Positions 26,922-35,183 of a stretch of DNA of 50,939 nucleotides are shown piece after piece. The translations under genes were made by a program, and so were the position numbers. The DNA comes from Caryophanales bacterium (GTDB taxonomy: Bacteria; Bacillota_I; Bacilli_A; RF39; UBA660): positions 1 through 50,939 of the forward strand of contig JAEEZV010000044.1 in NCBI GenBank assembly GCA_016291995.1, written 5' to 3'. Position 1 is the first letter of the stretch. Every line of letters begins with the position of its first letter. The notes beneath the pieces were generated by a model. The model saw only the letters and a program-made list of their open reading frames with translations, had not been told where the DNA came from and searched no databases.

Positions 26922-28598
26922 ATGAAAACAAAAATATTTGTAATGTTAATTGCTTTATTATTATTTCCAACGATAGCGTTTGCAGATCATATTTATAAGA
27001 TAGATATGACAATAGATTTATTGGAAGATGGTAGTGCTAATATAACAGAAGTTTGGGATGTAAAAGCAAGTTCTGGTAGTGAATGGTATAAGCAATTATA
27101 CGATATGGGAAATGAAGAATTATCAAATTTTAAAGCTTATATGGATGACGAGGAAATGACATATAAGAATTGGAATGTTAATGAGAGCTTGAGTGAGAAG
27201 AGAGGTTACTATGGAATAAATTATGTTTCAGATGGTCTTGAACTTTGCTTTGGTAAAGGAGATATGCAGAGACATACATTTAAACTTACATATACTTTAT
27301 CTAATATGATATTTAATGTATCAGATGCACAAGTATTTTATCAAACATTATTTCCTAATGTAACACTAGATCATTTTACAGTTATGATAACTAGTTATTA
27401 TGAGTTTCCTGATACATTAGATGTATGGGGATATGGTGGACAATATCTAGCATATGTTGCTGATGGAAAGATAATTTTAGATAGTGAAAATTATTCACTT
27501 AATAATGATTATGTAACGGTATTAGTTAAATTTCCTGTAGAAACATTTAGAACAAGTAATAGTTATAGTTGGTATACAAGTTTTGATGAAATATTAGATA
27601 CAGCCAATGATGGTACCTGGGAATATGATTATACAGTAAAAGTAAGTCTTCTTAATAAGATTTTAAATTTTCTATCTGGAATAGCACCATTTGCATTCTT
27701 TTTTGCAATAATTGGTGTAAGTGCTAAAACTGCTATCAATAGTGGATATGGTTATATCGGAAATAAAAAGATAGATAAAAAAGAAGTGCCAATGTGGAGA
27801 GATATACCTTGTGATAAGGATATATACTATGCTAATGCTTTGACATTCTTAAATAATTTTGATTTTAAAGAAACTAATATTTTGGGAGCAATTATTCTTA
27901 AATGGATTAAGAATGATAAGGTAACTTTGACTAAAGCAGAAAGTGGAATATTAAAGAAAGAAGTAACCGCAATTGATTTAAATAAGGATGTTACTTTAGA
28001 TAATGAACTAGAAGAAAAACTATTTAAGATTATGAGATCTGCTAGTAAAGATGGTATTTTAGAGCCTAGAGAGTTTCAAAGTTGGGCAAGAAGTCACTAC
28101 GATAAATTCTTTAGTGTATTTAAGAGTATTAAAAACGATGCGGTAGATAAATTAGAGAGTGCTGGACATGTACGTAATCGTACTGATAAGAAAGAGTGCT
28201 CTAAGAAGCATGTTATGGATGATAAGATATATGAAGATAGTGTTAAATTATATGGACTTAAGAAATACTTAATAGAGTTTTCTAATATGAAAGATAAAGA
28301 TGCTATTGAAGTAAAATTATGGGATGAATATTTAATGTTTGCATATATCTTTGGAATAGCAGATAAAGTTGCTAAACAATTTAAGAATCTATATCCAGAA
28401 ATTGTCGAAGAAATGGAACATTATGGTATGGATTATATGATAATGAGAGATATTAGTGATATGTCTGCAAGAACTGTTGCAGCAGCAAGTAGTGCAAGAA
28501 GTGCTGCTGAAAGCTACTCTGGTGGCGGAGGAGGATTCTCTTCTGGCGGCGGCGGAGGCGGAAGCTTCGGTGGCGGCGGTTCAATGGGAGGACGTTAA
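26922..28598 (+). CDS. DUF2207 membrane protein with glycine-rich tail
   Basis: 558 aa. A signal peptide (MKTKIFVMLIALLLFPTIAFA) leads to an extracellular DUF2207-type beta domain that begins YKIDMTIDLLEDGSANITEVWDV. One clear membrane segment lies near residues 245-270, then a cytoplasmic helical part. The last 30 residues are almost only Gly and Ser (SGGGGGFSSGGGGGG), the tail common in this family. The tail is written with GGC and GGA codons, making the only GC-rich patch in an AT-rich region. Role unknown; the family is frequently found next to LemA. Confidence 0.86.
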   Translation: MKTKIFVMLIALLLFPTIAFADHIYKIDMTIDLLEDGSANITEVWDVKASSGSEWYKQLYDMGNEELSNFKAYMDDEEMTYKNWNVNESLSEKRGYYGINYVSDGLELCFGKGDMQRHTFKLTYTLSNMIFNVSDAQVFYQTLFPNVTLDHFTVMITSYYEFPDTLDVWGYGGQYLAYVADGKIILDSENYSLNNDYVTVLVKFPVETFRTSNSYSWYTSFDEILDTANDGTWEYDYTVKVSLLNKILNFLSGIAPFAFFFAIIGVSAKTAINSGYGYIGNKKIDKKEVPMWRDIPCDKDIYYANALTFLNNFDFKETNILGAIILKWIKNDKVTLTKAESGILKKEVTAIDLNKDVTLDNELEEKLFKIMRSASKDGILEPREFQSWARSHYDKFFSVFKSIKNDAVDKLESAGHVRNRTDKKECSKKHVMDDKIYEDSVKLYGLKKYLIEFSNMKDKDAIEVKLWDEYLMFAYIFGIADKVAKQFKNLYPEIVEEMEHYGMDYMIMRDISDMSARTVAAASSARSAAESYSGGGGGFSSGGGGGGSFGGGGSMGGR

Positions 28599-28624
28599 AA
28601 AAGAAAGAATTTCTTTCTTTTTTT
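28597..28624 (+). terminator. Intrinsic terminator after the DUF2207 gene
   Basis: AAAAAAGAAAG, loop AATTT, CTTTCTTTTTT and T tract, starting at the stop codon. Confidence 0.8.
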
Positions 28625-28639
28625 ACTATCAGTTAATTC

Positions 28640-28669
28640 TTGATTAAGATTTATTCATTTTGGTAATAT
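28640..28669 (+). promoter_or_regulatory. Promoter for dinD
   Basis: TTGATT, an 18-nt spacer, TAATAT with a TGG extension. No LexA-type dyad was found in this 110-nt gap. Confidence 0.5.
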
Positions 28670-28733
28670 TTGATGCAAAAAAAGTAAATGTACCTATCTT
28701 TCTTGAATATTATTTATGAAGGAGGAGAAAAAA

Positions 28734-29549
28734 ATGAATGATATTGAAGAATATGGAGAAATATTATTTGAAAAGATTAAACATATTGATGAAGACGGGA
28801 ATGAATATTGGCTAGCGAGAGAGTTAATGGTGGCCTTACAATATAAAAAATGGGATAAATATATTAATGTTATCGAACAGGCAAGAACTTCATGTAAGAA
28901 TAGCGATAGTAGTATATCTGATCATTTTCTCCAGGTGGGGAAAATGATCAATATAGCAAATGGCGGTCAAAGAAAAATATTAGATTACAAATTATCCCGT
29001 TATGCATGTTATTTGATTGCACAAAATGCTGATTCTAAAAAGAAAGTTGTGGCTCTAGCTCAAACTTATTTTGCTGTACAGACTAGGAGGATGGAGATTA
29101 CCGAAAAGGAATATAATGGATTAACTGAGGACGACAAAAGATTTTATCGCAGAGAACAAACGAAAAATGGAAATTATTCATTAAATCTTGCTGCTAGAGA
29201 TGCTGGCGTTAAGAACTTTGATAAGTTTCATAACGCTGGATATAAGGGACTATACAATGGTGAAACTGCTAATGACATCGCTAAGAGAAAAGGACTTAGA
29301 TATCGTGAAGATATATTAGATAATATGGGTAGTGAAGAGTTAGCTGCCAATATATTTAGGATTAGTCAAACGGAAGCAAAACTAAAAAGAGATATTATTA
29401 ATAGTGAAGATAATGCCAATAAAACTCACTATGATGTTGGTAAAGAAGTTAGAAGAACTATTGAAAGACTAGGCGGAACAATGCCAGAAGATTTACCGAC
29501 ACCAGAAAAAAGTTTAAAAGAACTAGGGAAGAATAAACTAATAAAATAA
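28734..29549 (+). CDS. dinD: DNA damage-inducible protein D (DinD)-like
   Basis: 271 aa from the ATG at 28734, which sits after GGAGGAG and an A tract; an ATG six codons earlier is upstream of that site. It has the BRO-N-like start YWLARELMVALQYKKWDKY, then DHFLQVGKMI, the conserved LSRYACYLIAQN and TYFAVQTR, and a charged C-terminal region. DinD homologues are SOS-induced in enterobacteria, and E. coli DinD inhibits RecA filament strand exchange. Gene context (own promoter and terminator, slightly different base use, housekeeping genes on both sides) suggests an acquired single gene. Confidence 0.88.
   Translation: MNDIEEYGEILFEKIKHIDEDGNEYWLARELMVALQYKKWDKYINVIEQARTSCKNSDSSISDHFLQVGKMINIANGGQRKILDYKLSRYACYLIAQNADSKKKVVALAQTYFAVQTRRMEITEKEYNGLTEDDKRFYRREQTKNGNYSLNLAARDAGVKNFDKFHNAGYKGLYNGETANDIAKRKGLRYREDILDNMGSEELAANIFRISQTEAKLKRDIINSEDNANKTHYDVGKEVRRTIERLGGTMPEDLPTPEKSLKELGKNKLIK
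28919..28950 (+). repeat. Strong hairpin inside dinD
   Basis: TGATCATTTTCTCC and GGGGAAAATGATCA form a 14-bp stem (one G-T wobble) around loop AGGT. It encodes the conserved DHFLQVGKMI region, yet the base pairing is much better than expected from coding alone. Confidence 0.7.
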
Positions 29550-29571
29550 GGGTTTATATTAGTTTTTGTTT
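29535..29571 (+). terminator. Terminator after dinD
   Basis: AAACTAATA and TATTAGTTT (9 bp) with an inner TAAA/TTTA pair and a T-rich tail. It begins within the last dinD codons. Confidence 0.65.
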
Positions 29572-29588
29572 CTTTTTCTTTTTTTAAA

Positions 29589-29597
29589 TGATATAAT
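29589..29597 (+). promoter_or_regulatory. Extended -10 promoter of the TrmH-rimM-trmD operon
   Basis: TGATATAAT, a perfect TATAAT with TGA extension, 19 nt upstream of the first start codon. The -35 region is only T-rich. Confidence 0.6.
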
Positions 29598-29615
29598 GAA
29601 ATTAGTGGTGATACT

Positions 29616-30341
29616 ATGACAATAACGTCAGTTAATAATGATAGAATAAAGGAATTGGTTAAATTAAAAGATAAAAAATATCGTGATTTAAATGATTTAT
29701 TTTTCGTAGAGGGAAAAGATTTATGTGACGTAGCTTATGAAAAGGGGCTACTTAGAGAGATATTTATTATTGATGGATATGATAATTATTACGATGGAAT
29801 ACCTTTAACATATGTATCTAATGATGTTATGAAAAAGATTAGTAGTATGGAATCATGTAGTCCATATTTTGGCGTTTGTGCTAAATGTGTTGAAGGAGAA
29901 CTTGGTAACAAAATACTTATACTCGATAACATTCAAGATCCTGGTAATTTAGGAACAATTATAAGAAGTGCGGTAGCTTTTAAATTTGATACAGTAGTTC
30001 TTAGTAGTAATACTGTCGATTTATATAATCCTAAAGTAGTTCGTAGTACTAAGGGTATGTTATTTAATATGAATATAATCGTAAGAGATTTATTAACTTT
30101 TTTACCAGAATTAGATGGATATACAATATACGGAACTGATGTTACTAATGGTATTAATATAAAAGAAGAGAAAATACCAGAAAAATGTGCTATTATAATT
30201 GGTAACGAGGGAAATGGTATTAGTAATGAAGTTAGGGAATACTGTGAGAAATTCTTGTATATTGGAATGGAAGAGGGTTGCGAGAGTTTAAATGCCGGTG
30301 TTTCAGCTTCGATACTGATGTATGAGGTGTATAATAAATGA
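29616..30341 (+). CDS. TrmH/SpoU family RNA 2'-O-methyltransferase
   Basis: 241 aa. The three SPOUT motifs are present: ILDNIQDPGNLGTIIRSA (motif 1 with the catalytic Arg), IIIGNEGNGISNEV (motif 2) and SLNAGVSASILMYE (motif 3), forming the trefoil-knot SAM site. The N-terminal part (NNDRIKELVKLKDKKYRD, FFVEGKDL) is the substrate-binding L30e-like domain of the 23S rRNA/tRNA 2'-O-methyltransferases of the YsgA/RlmB kind. The precise target nucleotide is unknown. It overlaps rimM by ATGA. Confidence 0.9.
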   Translation: MTITSVNNDRIKELVKLKDKKYRDLNDLFFVEGKDLCDVAYEKGLLREIFIIDGYDNYYDGIPLTYVSNDVMKKISSMESCSPYFGVCAKCVEGELGNKILILDNIQDPGNLGTIIRSAVAFKFDTVVLSSNTVDLYNPKVVRSTKGMLFNMNIIVRDLLTFLPELDGYTIYGTDVTNGINIKEEKIPEKCAIIIGNEGNGISNEVREYCEKFLYIGMEEGCESLNAGVSASILMYEVYNK

Positions 30342-30820
30342 AGTATGTATTTATAGGAAAATTAGTTAATACGCATGGACTTAAAGGAGAAGTTAGGATA
30401 CTATCAAATTTTAAGTTTAAAGATAAGGTATTTGTTCCTGGTATGAATATATATATTGGTAAAGATAAAACTTGTGAAGAAATAGTTAGTTATAGACATC
30501 ATAAGATATTTGAAATGATTATGATGAAAGGCTATAATGATATTGATGAGGTTTTAAAATATAAAGGGGAATATGTATTTGTAAATAGAGAAGATATTAA
30601 ATTATCTGATAATGAATATTTAGATGAAGATATTATTGGATGTAATGTATTATTTAATGATAAGTTATTAGGTAAGGTTATTAGAATAGATAATCATAAT
30701 GGGAATTATGTATTAGTAATACGTGGTGAACGTGAATATTTAATTCCATATGTTATGATTGATAAAGTAGATATTAAGAAAAAGGAAATTATAACAAAAG
30801 ATATTACTGGACTAGTATAG
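30338..30820 (+). CDS. rimM: Ribosome maturation factor RimM
   Basis: 160 aa. The N-terminal barrel begins with FIGKLVNTHGLKGEVRIL, the classic RimM start, and the PRC-barrel half ends with REYLIPYVMIDKVDIKKKEI. It binds ribosomal protein S19 and helps fold the head of the 30S subunit. It is followed by trmD as in most bacteria. rpsP, which often precedes it, is replaced here by a TrmH-type methyltransferase gene. Start is in an ATGA overlap. Confidence 0.93.
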   Translation: MKYVFIGKLVNTHGLKGEVRILSNFKFKDKVFVPGMNIYIGKDKTCEEIVSYRHHKIFEMIMMKGYNDIDEVLKYKGEYVFVNREDIKLSDNEYLDEDIIGCNVLFNDKLLGKVIRIDNHNGNYVLVIRGEREYLIPYVMIDKVDIKKKEIITKDITGLV

Positions 30821-30831
30821 GTGGTGAAGAT

Positions 30832-31512
30832 ATGAGGATAGATATACTTTCATTATTTCCAGAGATGTTTACAGGTTTTCTTGAGACATCAATAATTAAG
30901 AGAGCTAGAGATAATGGTAATGTAGATATCAGAGTACATAATTTTAGAGATTATTCTTTAGATAAACATAAGAGAGTAGATGACTATCCTTATGGTGGCG
31001 GTGCTGGAATGGTTTTACAATGTGAACCAATATTTAGAGCTATTGAAGATATTAGAACAGAAGATAGTGTAGTTATTATGATGAGTCCATCAGGAAGTGT
31101 ATTTAAACAAGAGATGGCAAGAGATTTATCTAAAAAGAAACATCTAATACTTTTATGTGGACACTATGAGGGGTTTGATGAGAGAATTAGAACAATTGTC
31201 GATATGGAAGTATCGATTGGAGATTATGTTCTAACTGGTGGAGAAGTACCAGCAATGGCGATTACTGATGCGGTTACAAGACTTATTCCAGGAGTAATTA
31301 CAAAAGAGAGTTTGGATAGTGAGAGTTTTGATGATGGACTATTAGATTATCCAAATTATACGAAACCAGCTGTATTTAGGGGAATGAAAGTACCAGATGT
31401 GTTATTATCTGGACATCATAAAAATATAGATGAGTATAGAAAAAGTGAACAGATTAGAAAGACAGAAGAAGTAAGAAGTGATTTAACTGGTGGTGATAAG
31501 GTTGGAAAATAA
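30832..31512 (+). CDS. trmD: tRNA (guanine-37-N1)-methyltransferase TrmD
   Basis: 226 aa SPOUT enzyme. MRIDILSLFPEMF, VDDYPYGGGAGMVLQ, LLCGHYEGFDERI and IGDYVLTGGEVPAM are all diagnostic; the knot motifs bind SAM and the C-terminal part the anticodon stem. It methylates G37 of tRNAs reading CUN, CCN and CGG codons, preventing +1 frameshifts. Shine-Dalgarno GGTGGTGA. rplS, the usual downstream partner, is absent from this site. Confidence 0.96.
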   Translation: MRIDILSLFPEMFTGFLETSIIKRARDNGNVDIRVHNFRDYSLDKHKRVDDYPYGGGAGMVLQCEPIFRAIEDIRTEDSVVIMMSPSGSVFKQEMARDLSKKKHLILLCGHYEGFDERIRTIVDMEVSIGDYVLTGGEVPAMAITDAVTRLIPGVITKESLDSESFDDGLLDYPNYTKPAVFRGMKVPDVLLSGHHKNIDEYRKSEQIRKTEEVRSDLTGGDKVGK

Positions 31513-31966
31513 GGGTTATTATGTATCTAAAAGTAAAAAGAAAAAAGATACGATGTATTTAGAATATGATAAATTAGATGGATATAAAGTTAATCCGAAA
31601 ACAAATCCTAAGGGTGGTATTGAAGTATCAAAAATTGTTTTTGTAAATCCAGAATTTAGTGAGAAAATTATTAGAAAGAAAATAGATAAGAAGATTGAAG
31701 AATTACTTAAACAATTAAATGATATAACAGATGGTACTGATTCATCTGAGGGAGCAATTAAAAGAAGCTTGATGGATGCAGAAAAACTTAGAATGCAAAT
31801 TATTACTAATTATGTAAAATACTTAGGACATACTTATGAGGGACTTACTCTTAAGAAAATTCAACTAATAATGGATAGTTTAAGAGAAAGATTATATCTT
31901 ATTAAGACTAAAGAACTCATGGGTTATTATGCAGAAGAAAAGGAAGAACAAAGAAGAGGCAGATAG
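31502..31966 (+). CDS. Uncharacterised helical protein downstream of trmD
   Basis: About 154 aa. I do not recognise a family. The N-terminal 50 residues are basic and beta-like; from residue 55 on it is helical and charged (KIIRKKIDKKIEELLKQLND), with ELMGYYAEEKEEQRRGR at the end. No signal or membrane segment. Possible starts are GTG 31490, GTG 31493 and TTG 31502; I prefer TTG 31502 because GGTGGTGAT lies 4 nt upstream, the same spacing as in other genes here. It overlaps the end of trmD and closes that operon. Confidence 0.7.
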   Translation: MENKGYYVSKSKKKKDTMYLEYDKLDGYKVNPKTNPKGGIEVSKIVFVNPEFSEKIIRKKIDKKIEELLKQLNDITDGTDSSEGAIKRSLMDAEKLRMQIITNYVKYLGHTYEGLTLKKIQLIMDSLRERLYLIKTKELMGYYAEEKEEQRRGR

Positions 31967-31977
31967 CCTCTTTTTTT
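31954..31977 (+). terminator. Terminator of the rimM-trmD operon
   Basis: AAGAGGC, loop AGATA, GCCTCTT and a T tract; it includes the stop codon of the preceding gene. Confidence 0.88.
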
Positions 31978-32004
31978 CGACAAATAATATGTTAATACTA
32001 TGAT
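31977..32004 (+). promoter_or_regulatory. Promoter for the 154-aa membrane protein gene
   Basis: TCGACA, a 16-nt spacer, TATGAT. The -35 starts at the end of the preceding terminator tail. Confidence 0.5.
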
Positions 32005-32024
32005 ATATTTTTCATGGTGATAAA

Positions 32025-32489
32025 ATGAAAAAGATAATTAGAGGAGTAGTTATACCACTATTTGTGGCAATATTATTTGGAATGATACTAGGAAGATATG
32101 CTTTTAGAACGTATAGGGGAACACTTATGGATACGCTTACCAGTAGGAAATTATATCTTCTTGAGAATGGGGAATATGAGACGTTTGATGATATGAGAGA
32201 AGATAATAGCACATATAATTATATTTATTATTATGATGATAATAAGTATAAGAGTGTTATTGGAATTACTAGGAATTATGATAATATCAGTAAAATAAAG
32301 AGTATCTATGGGGATAATTTAAGGGTTACAGAGTATTATTTACCTAATGATAAAATAGATTATAGACAGGATGAATACGATTTAAAGTTATTTGAGACAA
32401 CTGATATAAATGAAATGAAGGGAGTGATGGATGACATTTTAGGACTATATCATAGTGAAGATAAGACAAGACTAATTGGGTTTAATTAG
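32025..32489 (+). CDS. Small membrane-anchored protein, possibly SPOR-like, unknown
   Basis: 154 aa. Residues 8-24 form one membrane helix after a basic start, then a soluble part with many Tyr and Asp. The string YKSVIGITRNYDNISKIKSIYGDNLRVTEYYLP has the beta-alpha-beta rhythm of SPOR domains (peptidoglycan-binding), with the typical G-x-[FYT] and the following helix; this is inference and I do not claim a family match. GGTGAT Shine-Dalgarno. It has its own promoter and terminator and so is probably monocistronic. Confidence 0.68.
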   Translation: MKKIIRGVVIPLFVAILFGMILGRYAFRTYRGTLMDTLTSRKLYLLENGEYETFDDMREDNSTYNYIYYYDDNKYKSVIGITRNYDNISKIKSIYGDNLRVTEYYLPNDKIDYRQDEYDLKLFETTDINEMKGVMDDILGLYHSEDKTRLIGFN

Positions 32490-32495
32490 TCTTTT
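32468..32495 (+). terminator. Terminator after the 154-aa membrane protein gene
   Basis: AAGACTAATT, loop GGGTTT, AATTAGTCTT and TT: a 10-bp stem that contains the stop codon. Confidence 0.8.
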
Positions 32496-32511
32496 AATTT
32501 ACTATAATATA

Positions 32512-32520
32512 TGGTAAAAT
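32512..32520 (+). promoter_or_regulatory. Extended -10 promoter for the cysteine desulfurase operon
   Basis: TGGTAAAAT 17 nt before the start codon; the same nine bases occur before two other genes in this window. Confidence 0.55.
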
Positions 32521-32537
32521 AGAAGTTGGTGATGGAA

Positions 32538-33659
32538 ATGATATATTTAGATTATTCAGCTACTACTCCAGTAGATGAAGAAGTACTTAATACATTTAAT
32601 AAAGTATGTTTAGAGTATCCTGGTAATTCTAATTCACTTCATAGTTTAGGGGTAAAAAGTAAGGAATTAGAAGATTATGCAACAGAGAAGATTAGTAAGA
32701 TGTTAAAAGTTAAACCTAGTGAAATAATATATACTTCTGGAGCTAGTGAATCTAATAATACAGCTATTAAGGGAATATGTTTAAAATATCAAAATAGAGG
32801 TAAACATATCATTACAACAGCTTTGGAACATTCATCTATTATTGCACCACTTAATTATCTAACTAGTTTGGGATTTGAAGTAGATTTTGTAAAGATAAAA
32901 GAGAATGGACAGGTAGATTTGGATGATTTACGTAAACTACTTAGAGATGATACAATATTAGTTAGTATATGTATGATCGATAGTGAACTTGGAATAAAAC
33001 AACCTATTAAAGAGATTGGTGAAATATTAAAAGAGTATCCAAAATGTTATTTCCATGTGGATGCGACGCAGGCATTTGGAAAGATACCGGTAGATTTATC
33101 GATGGTAGATATGGCTAGTATGTCAGCACATAAAATATTTGGAATGAAAGGTATTGGATTATTAATTAAAAAAGAGAATATTCAAATAGAACCACTTATA
33201 CATGGAGGTAAGAGTACAACAGCTTTTAGGAGTGGAACACCACCATTACCTTTGATTGTATCTTTGATGAAGGCAATGGAAAAAACAATACCTAATGTTA
33301 TGGAACATTATGAATATATTGATAAATTAAGTAAGAAAGTAAAGGATAAACTTAAGACTTATCCACTTCTTCATATTAATAGTACAGAGAATAGTATTCC
33401 TAATACGATCAATTTTAGTTTGAGAAAAATTAAATCTGAGACGTTTATTCATGCACTTGATAAACATCAAGTATATATATCTACGAAGAGTGCTTGTTCT
33501 AGTGCTAATAGTATGTCAAATTCAGTATATGCAATTACAAATGATGAAGAACTTGCTAGTCATAGTTTAAGAGTTAGTATATCTTATAAAACAACAGAAG
33601 AAGAAATAGATAAATTTTTAGATATTTTTGATGAATGTTATCATTCATTAGATATGTAG
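32538..33659 (+). CDS. Cysteine desulfurase, IscS/NifS type
   Basis: 373 aa class V aminotransferase. MIYLDYSATTP and SGASESNN are N-terminal PLP-site strings, Lys199 in SAHKIFG is the PLP lysine, and Cys320 in TKSACSSANSMS is the mobile-loop cysteine that takes the sulfur. It turns cysteine into alanine plus protein persulfide for Fe-S clusters or thionucleosides. No IscU, SufU or ThiI is adjacent; instead two thioredoxin-like genes follow. The ATG at 32538 follows GGTGATGGAA; starts further upstream overlap that site. Confidence 0.92.
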   Translation: MIYLDYSATTPVDEEVLNTFNKVCLEYPGNSNSLHSLGVKSKELEDYATEKISKMLKVKPSEIIYTSGASESNNTAIKGICLKYQNRGKHIITTALEHSSIIAPLNYLTSLGFEVDFVKIKENGQVDLDDLRKLLRDDTILVSICMIDSELGIKQPIKEIGEILKEYPKCYFHVDATQAFGKIPVDLSMVDMASMSAHKIFGMKGIGLLIKKENIQIEPLIHGGKSTTAFRSGTPPLPLIVSLMKAMEKTIPNVMEHYEYIDKLSKKVKDKLKTYPLLHINSTENSIPNTINFSLRKIKSETFIHALDKHQVYISTKSACSSANSMSNSVYAITNDEELASHSLRVSISYKTTEEEIDKFLDIFDECYHSLDM

Positions 33660-33667
33660 GTGATAAT

Positions 33668-33937
33668 ATGACAATTATTAAAATTGGAGCTATATGGTGT
33701 CCAGGATGTCTTGTTATGAAGAAAGTTTGGAATAATATTCTTAATGATTACCGTGATATTGATATTCTTGATTTAGATTACGATATGAATAGTGATGAGG
33801 TTGCTAAATACAATCCTGGAAAGGTATTACCAGTAGTAATATTTTTAGATAATAATGGAAATGAATTAGAAAGACTTATTGGTGAGCAAAAAGAAGAGGT
33901 CTTGAGAGAGGCAATTGATAAGTATGAAGAAGTTTAG
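33668..33937 (+). CDS. Thioredoxin-like protein
   Basis: 89 aa. MTIIKIGAIWCPGCLVMKKV places the redox CPGC at residues 11-14, after a beta strand, and GKVLPVVIFLD has the cis-Pro that follows in the thioredoxin fold. No signal, so it is cytoplasmic. The start after GGTGATAAT lies 8 nt behind the desulfurase stop. It may hand electrons to the membrane protein encoded next. It is a short, minimal thioredoxin. Confidence 0.85.
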   Translation: MTIIKIGAIWCPGCLVMKKVWNNILNDYRDIDILDLDYDMNSDEVAKYNPGKVLPVVIFLDNNGNELERLIGEQKEEVLREAIDKYEEV

Positions 33938-35141
33938 TAAAATACTGGTACTATTATTAGCATTAGTTATGTGGAGTAATAGGGTATTTGCAGCAGATAA
34001 TTTAGTAAATATTTATTTCTTTCATTCAAATACATGTAGTCATTGTAAAGCGGAAGGTAAACTACTTGAAGAACTTATGAATGACTATGATAATATTAGA
34101 ATATATAAGTATGAGGTAAATGCTGAAGAAAATATGAAACTACTAAAAGAAGTAGCTGATTTACACAATACGAATGTTAGTGGAGTACCTTTTACAGTTA
34201 TTGGTGATAAATATTTCAAAGGATTTAATTATGATAATGCAAGACCTAGATTTATGGCAGCAATAGAGTATTATTCAAGTTATGGATATAAAGATATTAC
34301 TGGTGAATATATTGGTGATATCGAACTTCCTAGTTATGATATCGATGATAATCAAATAAGTGTCGATGATTATATTAGTGATAAAGTAAATCCTAAAATA
34401 AAGATATTTGGTAAAGAAATAGATCTTAAGAATTTAACTTTACCAGTAATAGCACTTCTTATTGGACTTGTCGATGGATTTAATCCATGCGCTATGTGGG
34501 TATTACTTTTCTTAATTAGTATGTTAATAGGAATGAAAGATAGAAAACGTATGTGGGTACTAGGATTATCTTTCTTACTTACATCAGCATTCGTTTATTT
34601 GTTATTTATGTTAGCTTGGTTAAATGCAGCAACATTATTGCTTTCAGTTAGTTATGTAAGAATAATTATTGGACTTATTGCTTTAGCTGGAGCTATTATC
34701 AATTTAACCAGTTATTTTAAACACAGAAAAGATAATGGTTGCGATGTTATAGATGATAAGAAAAGAAATAAGATATTCGATAAGATAAAGAAATTTACTA
34801 GTGAGAAGAAACTATTAATAGCAGTTGTTGGGGCTATGGCATTAGCAATATCTGTCAATATTGTGGAACTTGCTTGTTCGGCAGGACTACCAGTTATGTT
34901 TATTGAGATACTATCAATGAATAATTCTGTACAAGCATTAAATGTTTTATATATAGCATTATATATGATAGCATTCATGTTTGATGACTTCTTGGTATTC
35001 TTTATCGCAATGGGTACAATGGAACTTACTGGTTTTTCTACGAAGTATGGAAAAGTATCAAAATTAGTAGGCGGTATATTATTACTAATTATCGGTATAC
35101 TTATGATTTTTAAACCAGGATGGTTAATGTTTAATTTTTAG
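33924..35141 (+). CDS. Extracellular thioredoxin fused to a CcdA/DsbD-like membrane domain
   Basis: 405 aa. A signal sequence ends at FAADN; the thioredoxin-like domain has FFHSNTCSHCKAEGKLL (redox CSHC) and GVPFTVIG (cis-Pro). From about residue 170 there are six to seven membrane helices with IGLVDGFNPCAMWVLLFLI and VELACSAGLPVMF; these paired cysteines are the electron-carrying Cys of DsbD/CcdA. It should move electrons from the cytoplasmic thioredoxin across the membrane to outside disulphides. It overlaps the thioredoxin gene by 14 nt and ends the operon. Confidence 0.87.
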   Translation: MKKFSKILVLLLALVMWSNRVFAADNLVNIYFFHSNTCSHCKAEGKLLEELMNDYDNIRIYKYEVNAEENMKLLKEVADLHNTNVSGVPFTVIGDKYFKGFNYDNARPRFMAAIEYYSSYGYKDITGEYIGDIELPSYDIDDNQISVDDYISDKVNPKIKIFGKEIDLKNLTLPVIALLIGLVDGFNPCAMWVLLFLISMLIGMKDRKRMWVLGLSFLLTSAFVYLLFMLAWLNAATLLLSVSYVRIIIGLIALAGAIINLTSYFKHRKDNGCDVIDDKKRNKIFDKIKKFTSEKKLLIAVVGAMALAISVNIVELACSAGLPVMFIEILSMNNSVQALNVLYIALYMIAFMFDDFLVFFIAMGTMELTGFSTKYGKVSKLVGGILLLIIGILMIFKPGWLMFNF

Positions 35142-35161
35142 ACTACTTAGGTAGTCTTTTT
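35140..35161 (+). terminator. Terminator of the desulfurase-thioredoxin operon
   Basis: AGACTAC, loop TTAG, GTAGTCT and T tract, overlapping the stop codon. Confidence 0.85.
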
Positions 35162-35183
35162 CTTACGAAAACTGTGTAATCTA

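Noticed and set aside
28456..28647. Gln/Ala-rich open frame over the end of the DUF2207 gene
   Set aside because: It is the +1 frame of the Gly-rich repeat and shows the skew expected of a shadow frame.
28625..28733. LexA box before dinD
   Set aside because: No dyad of the type found before recA, nor the CGAAC-N4-GTTCG consensus, is present in this gap.
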